Both the position numbers and the translations under genes were made by a program. From assembly GCA_041191405.1 (NCBI GenBank), contig JBEEOW010000056.1, positions 1 to 10,303 of the forward strand: a stretch of DNA of 10,303 bases. The letters are read 5' to 3'. This DNA is from JBEEOW01 sp041191405. GTDB taxonomy: Bacteria; Bacteroidota; Bacteroidia; Cytophagales; UBA9547. This document shows, piece by piece, positions 1 to 6,118 of this stretch; position 1 is the first letter of the stretch, and each line of letters begins with the position of its first letter. A model generated the notes under the pieces. That model did no database searches. It worked only from the letters and a program-made list of their open reading frames with translations, and was not told the origin of the DNA.

Positions 1-1246
1 ACAAAATCGAAAATCAAATAGTTTTTGAAGCAATTGCGAGTTTGTTTAATTCTGGCAGAAATGTTGATTTGTTAACCGTTTCAAATGAAATAAAACAATC
101 AGGAAAAAAGCTTGAAGTAACCTACGTCAACGAGCTGACTTTTAGGGTTAACTCTTCTACAAACATCATTTACCACATTTACATTTTGAAAGAATTGTGG
201 GTAAGACGAGTATTGATTCCGCAAGGTCAATTTTTAATCAATTGTAGTTATGATTTGAGCAAAGATATATTTGAGACATTGAGTAAAATTCAAAACGTAT
301 TGATTAGAACCAATGATTTTTTGTCGGTTAAGAAAGGCAGTTCTATTCAAGATATTACCAAGGAAATTTTAAGTACAGACTTTAGCCAAAGTATTCATTT
401 TGTACCAACTGGCTTTACTGGTTGCGATAGAATTTTGGGAGGTGGTTTTGGGAATGGTGAACTTATCCTTGTGGCAGATCGTCAAGGTATGGGCAAAACT
501 ACTTTAGTTTTGAAAATCCTTAGAAATGCAACGGTGCTTTATGGAAAAAGTGTTGCTTTATTCTCACTGGAAATGAGCAAAGTAAAGCTTGGTTTAAAAC
601 TACTTTCAATGGAAACAGGCATCAGTGTAAACCGAATAAAACGAAAAATATTTTTTGAAGGTGAACTAGATAAGGTGCAACAAGCAACCAATGTGATTGC
701 TCAAATGAAGTTTCAAATTGATGATGACCCATTGTTGACAATTTCCACTTTGAGAGCAAAAGCAATTAACATGAAAGCAAAATTTGGTATGGATTTACTC
801 GCAGTTGATTACTTACAACTCATGGAAGGTGAAGGTGGAAATGCTAATCGTGAGAATGCAATCAGTGCAATCAGTCGAGGGTTGAAGTTGTTGAGTAAAG
901 AACTTGACATACCAATCATAGCTTTATCCCAATTATCAAGAGCTGTGGAATCAAGAACCAATAAACGACCTGTACTCGCTGACCTTCGTGAATCTGGAGC
1001 AATAGAACAAGATGCTGATGAGGTAATGTTTATTTACAGAGATGAGTATTACGACATTTTGCAAGATGAATTTGGAAACAGTACAGTAGGAAATGCTGAA
1101 ATTATCTTTGGCAAAAACCGTGAAGGTTTCTTGGTCGTGAATTTGTAACGTGTAATTTGGTAGCCAATAATTTCTCTGATTTAGCAAACAAGGAAATTGA
1201 TTTGTCTCCTATAGCTTTGGATAAAAAAATTGAACCATCGTTCTAA
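1..1246 (+). pseudogene. dnaB: Replicative DnaB-type helicase, left copy, frameshifted and cut by the window edge
   Basis: The reading frame is open from base 3 and matches the intact helicase at 7342-8730 from about codon 49 onward, so the 5' end lies outside the window. It keeps the end of the DnaB N-terminal domain, the linker, and the RecA-like ATPase domain with a Walker A GMGKTT and a Walker B LLAVDYLQ. One base is missing near 1130 compared with the other copy, so the frame ends early at 1148 after GKNREGFL. Restoring the base gives GREFV and a normal C-terminus with a stop at 1244-1246. The lost tail follows the KNREG motif, so hexamer function is doubtful. The Walker A also reads DRQGMGKT where the intact copy has ARPGMGKT. 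By my count there are about 16 amino-acid differences over some 365 residues, with many more silent changes. I infer a recently inactivated paralogue from a related element. Confidence 0.88.
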
Positions 1247-1505
1247 TACAAATAATTGTAAGACATTCCCAAATATTTGTAAAACTGAAAAAAAATATTT
1301 GTAATCATAAATACAATAATTAGTAACGCAATTACAAATATTTGTAAGACAGAAAAAATATATGTAATCATAAATACAATTATTTGTAGCTCACTTACAA
1401 ATAATTGTAAGATAATCCCAAATATTCTTAATGGTTTTACAAATATTTGGGATTATTCAACCTCTCATTTTATTGTTAAGATTTACAATACAATTATTTG
1501 GAAAT
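1247..1505. repeat. Iteron-like palindromic repeat array, left copy
   Basis: This AT-rich gene-free stretch holds about eleven variants of a palindromic word close to TTACAAATATTTGTAA. Good examples are at 1331-1348, 1393-1410 and 1436-1450; others end in TTTGG or carry AATAATTG cores. A longer unit of about 65 bp is tandemly duplicated (starting at 1276 and 1341, each beginning TTTGTAA and containing GTAATCATAAATACAAT). The right array has only one such unit, which explains most of the 66-bp length difference between the two intergenic regions. Its place directly after a helicase gene suggests an origin or multi-site protein-binding region. Copies of the same word are spaced irregularly and without unique spacers, so it is not a CRISPR array. 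Confidence 0.8.
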
Positions 1506-1566
1506 AAATTTACATAAATCTATGTAAATCATAAATATACACGTAATTGGTTGATGTGTTTTTTTT

Positions 1567-1601
1567 ACAATTATTTGTAGTTTGTGACTACAGATATTTG
1601 T
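1567..1601. repeat. Degenerate inverted repeat upstream of the truncated membrane gene
   Basis: Arms at 1567-1581 and 1587-1601 around a 5-base centre correspond to the perfect inverted repeat at 8983-9021 in the right copy. Here ACAATTATTTGTAGT faces ACTACAGATATTTGT, which is only partly complementary. The inner GTAGT/ACTAC part is kept. Confidence 0.7.
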
Positions 1602-1653
1602 ATTTTTAAAGTAAGAAAACACTCATTAACTATCGTTAACTTACATTTCTAAA

Positions 1654-1887
1654 ATGAACAAAATAGCAAATTTCATTACTTCAGTAAAGGCTGTTATGAT
1701 AGCCATGCTATTAATAATTGTAGCATTGGTGTTCGATTCTCATACACTTTTTGTTCGTACCCTCCCTTCTGATATGGGTAAAATTGCCAAAGAAATAACA
1801 GCATGGGGAATGGCAATAGCATTTGAGTTAACTGTGTTACATATGCCAGTTAAATCTGTCAAAAAAAACACCTTTAAATCAACTTAA
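1654..1887 (+). pseudogene. Truncated membrane/coiled-coil protein (left copy)
   Basis: The first 62 codons match the 226-aa protein at 9072-9752 almost exactly: MNKIANFITSVK, then the first hydrophobic helix and most of the second, up to AFELTVL. At 1840 the match ends. A foreign 15-residue tail (HMPVKSVKKNTFKST) follows to a stop at 1885-1887, which overlaps the stop codon of the convergent recombinase gene. The two later membrane helices and the coiled coil are missing, so the product is very unlikely to work. The start is the ATG used in the intact copy, and the leader before it (AAGAAAACACTCATTAAC) is also conserved. The break marks the junction where recombinase-linked DNA joined the older module. 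Confidence 0.85.
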
Positions 1888-3065
1888 ATATTATTCCATT
1901 TCTCCATTTCTCTATTGGTTAAACTATCAACTACTTTAGCATAAATCTGAGTAGTTTTTAAATCTGAATGTCCCAATATTTTAGAAACAACTTCTATTGG
2001 AATTCCTAAAACCAGTGAATTAATTGCGAACGAATGTCTTGAACAATGGAATGATAGTTTTTTATTTATACCCACATTTGCTAATGCTTCATTGATATCA
2101 TTTGCTATTCTACTATTACTTTGTTTTATCGTTCTTTCAAATAATTCAATACCCTCTAATTCAAAATTTAAAAGCTTTATAGCTGATTTATTTAAAGGAA
2201 TTCTTACAACAGCACCCGTTTTTTGAGTTTTCAAAATAATTGTATTATTCACTATCGTTTCTTTATTTACTCTTTTTATGTCAGACAACCTTAAACCTGT
2301 ATAACATGAAAGTAAAAAATAATGCAATGTTACTCTTAATTTTTCGCTACAATGGATAGAATCATAAAAAGTGTGCAATTTCTTAATCTCCTGCAATTCT
2401 AAATATTCCTTTTCAACCTGTTCTGTTTTTAATGGATAATCTTTAAATCCATAATATTTTGTTAATCCTTGCCTGATTGCTTCATTTACAAATTTCCTTA
2501 TAGTTGTCAGACGTTGATAAATACTGTTGACTTTATTGTTTTTTTCATGTTCTAGATAATATCTAAACTTGTTTAAAAATGTTGGAGTTATTTCTTCAAA
2601 AGGTAATTTACCTCCTACATATTCTTTTATCAATTCAAGATTAGCTAACATATCTTTATAGTAAATAAAGGAATAATCTTTTCGTGTTGCTTGTAATTCC
2701 TTTGCAACAAATGTGATAAAATCAACAGATTCAATTTCAAAATCTTCATTGCCCTTATTATAAATTTCCAATAATAATTCGGGGCTACAAACCTTTCCTT
2801 GAATTTCTAAAGTTGCTTTTATTTTATATAATTTCGTTAATATTGAAGAAATCTCAGAGTTTGCAATGTCTGCTCCTACTATATTCTTGATTTGACCTTT
2901 TGATGCATCCCAAAATTCTGGATTAATTGAATATCCTGTAAATAACTTTTTTCTGATTCGTTGTGAATTGATTGTAGCATTTAAGAAAATAAAAACTTGA
3001 CAATCTCCAGATGAATTTACTTTTGTTTTATCAATATCTACTTTAATTGATATGTTAGTTTTCAT
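1884..3065 (-). CDS. Tyrosine recombinase (integrase), Arm-binding/SAM-like Bacteroidetes type
   Basis: This 393-aa protein cuts and rejoins DNA at attachment sites through a covalent 3'-phosphotyrosine. An N-terminal arm-DNA-binding region (about 5-90) contains the usual RIRKKLFTG...NPEFWD pattern. A SAM-like core-binding domain follows (about 105-200), then the catalytic domain. All catalytic positions are visible: TGLRLSDI (first Arg), the KTQKTG beta-hairpin Lys, HCSRHSFA (His-x-x-Arg), LGHSDLKTTQIYAKV (His and nucleophile Tyr). Length is normal for the family and the frame is intact. The ATG start at 3065 is preceded by tandem TGACAA repeats, and a tRNA-Thr half lies about 195 bp upstream, as expected for an integrase beside its att site. 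Its 3' end overlaps the stop of the truncated membrane gene. Functional as far as sequence shows; the exact target tRNA is inferred. Confidence 0.95.
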   Translation of the reverse strand: MKTNISIKVDIDKTKVNSSGDCQVFIFLNATINSQRIRKKLFTGYSINPEFWDASKGQIKNIVGADIANSEISSILTKLYKIKATLEIQGKVCSPELLLEIYNKGNEDFEIESVDFITFVAKELQATRKDYSFIYYKDMLANLELIKEYVGGKLPFEEITPTFLNKFRYYLEHEKNNKVNSIYQRLTTIRKFVNEAIRQGLTKYYGFKDYPLKTEQVEKEYLELQEIKKLHTFYDSIHCSEKLRVTLHYFLLSCYTGLRLSDIKRVNKETIVNNTIILKTQKTGAVVRIPLNKSAIKLLNFELEGIELFERTIKQSNSRIANDINEALANVGINKKLSFHCSRHSFAINSLVLGIPIEVVSKILGHSDLKTTQIYAKVVDSLTNREMEKWNNI

Positions 3066-3081
3066 AAAACAACAAATTTGA

Positions 3082-3105
3082 GGGTGACAATTTGGGTGAC
3101 AATTT
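3082..3105. repeat. Tandem 12-bp direct repeat upstream of the integrase
   Basis: Two exact copies of GGGTGACAATTT stand head to tail, 17 bp before the integrase start. On the integrase strand they read as TTGTCACCC twice. They could be arm-type integrase sites or an operator on the integrase promoter. Confidence 0.7.
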
Positions 3106-3218
3106 TAAAATCATAATAACAAAAAAAGTGCCTAGAATGATTTAAACGCACTTTTCATAAAACTGTCAAATCAGCCCAAAAACGATAAAAAAGGAGCAAA
3201 TATTGTAAAAAAAGGCAT

Positions 3219-3254
3219 AAAAAAACCTCTTAACTCGCTAGAATTAAGAGGTTT
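3219..3254 (-). terminator. Intrinsic terminator after the tRNA-Thr half
   Basis: A perfect 11-bp stem (AAACCTCTTAA at 3223-3233 with TTAAGAGGTTT at 3244-3254) encloses a 10-base loop. On the minus strand it is followed by a T run (3225-3219). It starts 6 bp after the tRNA 3' end and is probably the native tRNA-Thr terminator, carried along with the att core. It would also shield the integrase from read-through. Confidence 0.85.
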
Positions 3255-3260
3255 ATATTA

Positions 3261-3305
3261 TGAGCCCCCTGTCGGATTCGAACCAACGACCTACTGATTA
3301 CAAGT
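3261..3305 (-). tRNA. 3' half of tRNA-Thr(UGU): attachment-site core
   Basis: Read on the minus strand, the segment contains the whole anticodon loop CTTGTAA (anticodon TGT), the 3' anticodon strand TCAGT, variable loop AGGTC, T arm GTTGG/CCGAC around TTCGAAT, and 3' acceptor strand AGGGGGC followed by TCA; CCA is not encoded. The 5' half is absent: beyond 3305 the sequence no longer pairs. A tRNA 3' half starting at the anticodon loop is the normal footprint of tyrosine integrases, and an integrase gene lies next to it. It is not a working tRNA. An intact tRNA-Thr copy would be expected outside this window. Confidence 0.88.
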
Positions 3306-3603
3306 TAGAAATAAATCTTTAATAATCAAATAAATAAAATATATTGGCTGTCAAAGAGGCTGACGCTGTTTTTTTTCAAAATATTTTCTAAATCTGACAA
3401 AATAAATCTGTCATCCTTTTTAACTGACACAAACTAATTAAAAATACTTAAACACAATTAAACCGTAAAAAAATCCCTCTCCAAACATAATATTTAAACA
3501 CTAAAAATGTTAGTAAGAAAATATTAATTCTGGCATGGTTTTTAAATTTAAAAAATCATGTCTAAATAAATTTGTTAATTAAGTCCCCTACTATTAAAAT
3601 CAT

Positions 3604-3672
3604 TTAAACTAAAAAAACAACACGAGTACAATTCAATTTTAGTTTAACATTACACCCAACTAAACTAAAATT
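3604..3672. promoter_or_regulatory. Candidate operator: three TAAACTAAAA half-sites
   Basis: AATTTTAGTTTA at 3635-3646 and TAAACTAAAATT at 3661-3672 form a perfect 12-bp inverted repeat with a 14-base centre. A third copy, TTAAACTAAAA, is at 3604-3614. The group ends 29 bp before the start of the RteC-like gene and fits a repressor or activator site for that gene. The protein that binds it is unknown; autoregulation is one option. Confidence 0.45.
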
Positions 3673-3701
3673 TCACACATAAATAATGGGAGGTTATTAT
3701 T

Positions 3702-4781
3702 GTGTTTTTTCAATATTCTTTCTTCAAACTAAACACCTTATTTACTTTGAAATACGAACTCCAAATTCTTGATGATTTAATTAAAGATAACAATGACTCA
3801 AACAATGAAGTAGCACTAGTTATTGAAAATCTAAAGAAAAATTGCTTCAAAATTAATACAGAAGAAGCTACTAAACTGTATATCAGAAACCATCAATCTG
3901 AACTAAACCACAAAAAGGAAATTGATTCAATTTATGGTAAAAGTGATGCGATTCTTCACTTTTTAGAAATTGTTTTCAATAACTATCTGGATGAAAAATT
4001 ACCTATTTCTGATATGGGTAAACATAAACTAGCATCGAAGTATGCAGATATTATTGAATCTACATTTCCGATTATAAAATCTAAACTCAATAAAAATTTA
4101 TTCAATATTCTTTCCCCCCTATTTGAAATTAATGTTTTTAAAAGCATTACTATTTACACTAGTAGATTTTATACCGAATTTTGGGATAATTGGAAACAAG
4201 ATTTCAATATTATAATATCTTCTAATGAGTTTGAAACTTCGTTTATCAAGTTTCTAATTTCCAACAACTTCAATTCTCATTATTTATTTGAATATTTAAA
4301 GTCAATGATAATAAATCAAATAATTGAAGAGTTTAATCCATTTCAACAAGAAGACATTTTAAATAATCATTTACAGATTTACAATAATATTCCTGTAAGA
4401 AAAGGGTATTTATTTAAATTTGATTACCCCGAAATTAAAACTTTATTAGTTGATTGGCTTAAAAATGAATTAAAGAAATGTCGAAAAAAACAAGAAAATT
4501 TCAATCCTCAACAAACTAACATTATGAAACAAGATGCAATCAAGATTGAAACTACACTTTCTGTTGGACAAATTGCATATTTATTTAAATTATTGGTAGA
4601 AAATAACATTATTTCCAATAAAACAAATTCTAATATCATTCATTTTATTTCAGAAAACTTTACCACTAAAAAGTCAGAATCTATATCTTTTTCTAGTTTA
4701 AGTAATAAATTTTATAACATTGATGATAGCACTAAAAATCATGTTAAAGGTTTGTTATTCAAAATGTATGAAAACATATAG
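3702..4781 (+). CDS. Putative RteC-like element regulator (C-terminal domain), 359 aa
   Basis: I do not recognise the N-terminal 260 residues, which are helical, acidic and rich in Asn, Ile and Phe. The C-terminal 75 residues (LSVGQIAYLFKLLVENNIIS ... FYNIDDSTKNHVKGLLFKM) have the layout of the C-terminal domain of RteC-type proteins from Bacteroidetes conjugative elements: a two-helix start, a short NKTN-type turn, then a helix pair. RteC of CTnDOT controls excision, so a role in switching this element is plausible but inferred. The GTG start at 3702 is favoured by an unusually good ribosome-binding site (GGGAGG at 3688-3693, 8 bases away). No ATG in frame lies near. It stands alone, is preceded by a candidate operator, and converges on the next gene with a 1-bp gap. 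Confidence 0.6.
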   Translation: MFFQYSFFKLNTLFTLKYELQILDDLIKDNNDSNNEVALVIENLKKNCFKINTEEATKLYIRNHQSELNHKKEIDSIYGKSDAILHFLEIVFNNYLDEKLPISDMGKHKLASKYADIIESTFPIIKSKLNKNLFNILSPLFEINVFKSITIYTSRFYTEFWDNWKQDFNIIISSNEFETSFIKFLISNNFNSHYLFEYLKSMIINQIIEEFNPFQQEDILNNHLQIYNNIPVRKGYLFKFDYPEIKTLLVDWLKNELKKCRKKQENFNPQQTNIMKQDAIKIETTLSVGQIAYLFKLLVENNIISNKTNSNIIHFISENFTTKKSESISFSSLSNKFYNIDDSTKNHVKGLLFKMYENI

Positions 4782-4782
4782 G

Positions 4783-4995
4783 CTACTCAATTTCAACTCC
4801 ATTGTTTTTTAAAACAACAATTAATTCACTGTATAAAACAACGTTCATCCATTTCATATCATAAATTTCGGACATTGAAAATTCAAGTAATTTTTCAATG
4901 TTCGGAATTTTATGTATTCCAAAAAATCGTTTTAAACCTCTACTCATTTCAAGATTTTGATAAGGTGTTTGGTGATTTGGTTTAAGATTTTCCAT
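4783..4995 (-). CDS. Small protein, 70 aa, possible RpoA-CTD-like helix-hairpin-helix
   Basis: The ATG at 4995 opens MENLKPNHQTPYQNLEMSRG; the remainder reads like a compact helical domain. The pattern I-x-x-LLEFSMSEIYDMKWMN-x-x-x-YSEL-x-x-VLKNNG resembles the helix-hairpin-helix repeat of the RNA polymerase alpha C-terminal domain, where a short helix pair with a GxxS-like turn touches DNA or RNA. This is a pattern-level impression, not a firm family call. It ends 1 bp from the stop of the convergent RteC-like gene. Its 5' side faces the structured segment at 5026-5172, which would be its leader if transcribed on the minus strand. It could also be a chance frame, although the codon choice and hydrophobic spacing look real. 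Confidence 0.5.
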   Translation of the reverse strand: MENLKPNHQTPYQNLEMSRGLKRFFGIHKIPNIEKLLEFSMSEIYDMKWMNVVLYSELIVVLKNNGVEIE

Positions 4996-5025
4996 TTGAT
5001 TCTTTTTAATAAAAAATAGCGTGGA

Positions 5026-5172
5026 GAATTGATTAATTCCGTCCTAGAGGTACGACCAAGTAACCACGACTACGAAACAACCAAAGCCCACGCATTGCAT
5101 GAGCATTCAGTCTAATTCCTGTAGTCTTTCAATTTGGTCGTTTTCTAGGACAGGCAATTAGCTTAACGCTAA
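5026..5172. ncRNA. Candidate structured RNA or leader (long imperfect hairpin)
   Basis: Nested complementary blocks are GTCCTAGA 5041-5048 with TCTAGGAC 5144-5151, ACGACCAA 5052-5059 with TTGGTCGT 5134-5141, and GACTAC 5068-5073 with GTAGTC 5121-5126. Outside, TAATT/AATTA blocks extend the base of the stem. The middle leaves a roughly 47-base apical region with GCATTGCATGAGC. The stretch is visibly richer in G+C than its surroundings, a common sign of RNA genes in AT-rich genomes. On the plus strand a weak TTAGC/GCTAA hairpin with a T-rich tail follows (5158-5186). On the minus strand it would be the leader of the 70-aa gene. A rod with a central internal loop recalls 6S-type RNA, but I cannot identify it. 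From 5173 to 5300 I see only AT-rich sequence. Confidence 0.5.
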
Positions 5173-5302
5173 CTATATTTTTAAATTCTTTTACTCTCTT
5201 TTTTCTTACTAATAGACATTAAATTCTCTGTAAATATCTATTTTTTTATTCAATTAAAAAATTTTTAAACTTTTTTTTTGAGCTAAACAACTGATATTCA
5301 TT

Positions 5303-5349
5303 GGGGGTTGTAAAGGGTTGTACAACCCCTGCAACTGTTTTAGTATTTC
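5303..5349 (+). promoter_or_regulatory. Candidate promoter with overlapping palindromic operator
   Basis: GGGTTGTACAACCC (5315-5328) is a perfect 14-bp palindrome preceded by a direct half-site GGGGGTTGTA at 5303-5312. Its TTG at 5318-5320 and the TAGTATTTC at 5341-5349 resemble the flavobacterial TTG / TAnnTTTG promoter elements with about 20 bases between them. A repressor bound here would cover the -33 region. It lies about 45 bp ahead of the HTH gene, an obvious candidate for autoregulation. Confidence 0.4.
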
Positions 5350-5393
5350 TTTTTTTATTCTCTTTGGGGCAGAATAAAAAAACGACAAATCAG

Positions 5394-5834
5394 ATGAAAA
5401 TAAACAACAATTTTGATTTATCTAAAGCTCTAACTCTTGGTGATTTAGCTCCGCTTTCTACTCGCATCAAAGAGCTTGAATCTTTGTTTGGCAGACTTGC
5501 AGATATCAACAAACAATTAATTGAACAGCATCTTCAAATGGCAAGTAATCCAAAACTTACCAAAGAATCTTATAAGATTGCTGAAGTTGTAAAACTAACT
5601 GGCTTATCTCGCTCAACCATTCGTTTGAAAGTTGTCAATGGTGAGATTATGAAACTAGCTGCTTCTAGTGTTGGGGTGACTTTAATTCCACGAACCGAAG
5701 TTGAACGCTTATTGAATTTCAAAGACATCAAAGTTGAAAAAGATAACCATGATAAAATGATTTTTGAAGCAATTTCAAAAAATCAAATTGTGGGTATTTC
5801 TATGTCAAAAACTAAAGCTAAGAAAAAAGTTTAA
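5394..5834 (+). CDS. Helix-turn-helix DNA-binding protein (HTH_17/excisionase type), 146 aa
   Basis: The DNA-binding part (about residues 61-110) reads YKIAEVVKLTGLSRSTIRLKV, then a GEI-x-KL turn and an IPRTEVERLL end. This is the MerR-like helix-turn-helix found in excisionases and small plasmid or phage regulators. Before it, residues 22-48 (TRIKELESLFGRLADINKQL) form a likely coiled coil for dimerisation. The tail is Lys-rich. I choose the ATG at 5394: the frame can be extended back to a TTG at 5301, but that adds a stretch coinciding with the palindrome and promoter-like elements. It opens a same-strand gene series leading to the helicase. A role in origin binding, excision or transcription control is equally possible; the protein is a candidate binder of the palindromic arrays. 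Confidence 0.75.
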   Translation: MKINNNFDLSKALTLGDLAPLSTRIKELESLFGRLADINKQLIEQHLQMASNPKLTKESYKIAEVVKLTGLSRSTIRLKVVNGEIMKLAASSVGVTLIPRTEVERLLNFKDIKVEKDNHDKMIFEAISKNQIVGISMSKTKAKKKV

Positions 5835-5847
5835 TCATATTTTTATT

Positions 5848-6063
5848 ATGCCAATCATAGGTAAATATTCAGAATACTACACCAACTACAAAGGTGAAAT
5901 TATTAAGCGTCTCCCCGACTCCGAACTTCCTAAACTTGCACCAGGGATGAAAGATCCTTATTGTTCTCGAAACATGACTATGCGTGAAAAATACAATGAA
6001 AATAGACGTATTTCAAGACTAATTCAAGCTAAAAATGAACGTGATGCTTTGAAGGTAAAATAG
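5848..6063 (+). CDS. Conserved-looking hypothetical protein, 71 aa
   Basis: The ATG at 5848 is 13 bp after the HTH gene stop and 55 bp before the next start, so it is probably co-transcribed. The frame is open further upstream inside the HTH gene, but this ATG is the natural start. The product begins MPIIGKYSEYYTNYKGEIIK, has a Pro-rich middle (LPDSELPKLAPGMKDPYCSR), and ends in a basic helical tail (MREKYNENRRISRLIQAKNE). It is strongly basic, which suits nucleic-acid or partner-protein binding. I do not recognise a family. Its place between an HTH protein and the replication initiator makes it part of the replication module by context only. Confidence 0.6.
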   Translation: MPIIGKYSEYYTNYKGEIIKRLPDSELPKLAPGMKDPYCSRNMTMREKYNENRRISRLIQAKNERDALKVK

Positions 6064-6118
6064 TCACTTCAAGTAAAAATTTAACTTAAAATTTCACTTT
6101 AACTTTAATAATTTAAAT

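Larger units (their letters stand above)
1..1840 (+). repeat. Left copy of a direct duplication (helicase + repeat array + membrane gene)
   Basis: Base 1 aligns with 7484, and collinearity continues to 1840/9258. Within the helicase the offset is 7483 bp, becoming 7484 after the 1-bp deletion; after the repeat array it is 7418. The matching stops abruptly at 1840 inside the membrane protein gene, where sequence leading into the recombinase begins. The copies are in the same orientation, so recombination between them would remove about 7.4 kb carrying the recombinase, the tRNA-Thr core, the RteC-like gene and the replication genes up to the helicase. Confidence 0.9.
3082..3430. other. attP-like region: tRNA core flanked by candidate integrase arm sites
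   Basis: TGACA or its complement TGTCA occurs at 3085, 3097, 3165, 3349, 3396, 3410 and 3426, on both sides of the tRNA-Thr half at 3261-3305. At about one-third G+C I would expect fewer than one such word in 350 bp (rough hand estimate). Known integrase substrates have a core between two groups of arm sites, and a single element end should carry only one group. Two groups therefore suggest an attP or a junction of tandem elements. To the right, 3306-3603 has no gene and no other structure that I can support. Confidence 0.4.

Noticed and set aside
951..1187. 78-codon minus-strand frame over the left helicase end
   Set aside because: It lies antisense to the helicase, with no independent support.
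1247..1505. CRISPR array
   Set aside because: The repeats are short, palindromic, variable and unevenly spaced, there are no unique spacers, and no cas genes are nearby.
5041..5151. Integron attC site or hammerhead ribozyme
   Set aside because: The attC core GTTRRRY/RYYYAAC ends are absent. A GAAAC is present, but no CUGANGA partner in the right position.
5301..5393. N-terminal extension of the HTH protein from the TTG at 5301
   Set aside because: The extension coincides with a DNA palindrome and promoter-like elements; the ATG at 5394 starts the part that looks like protein.
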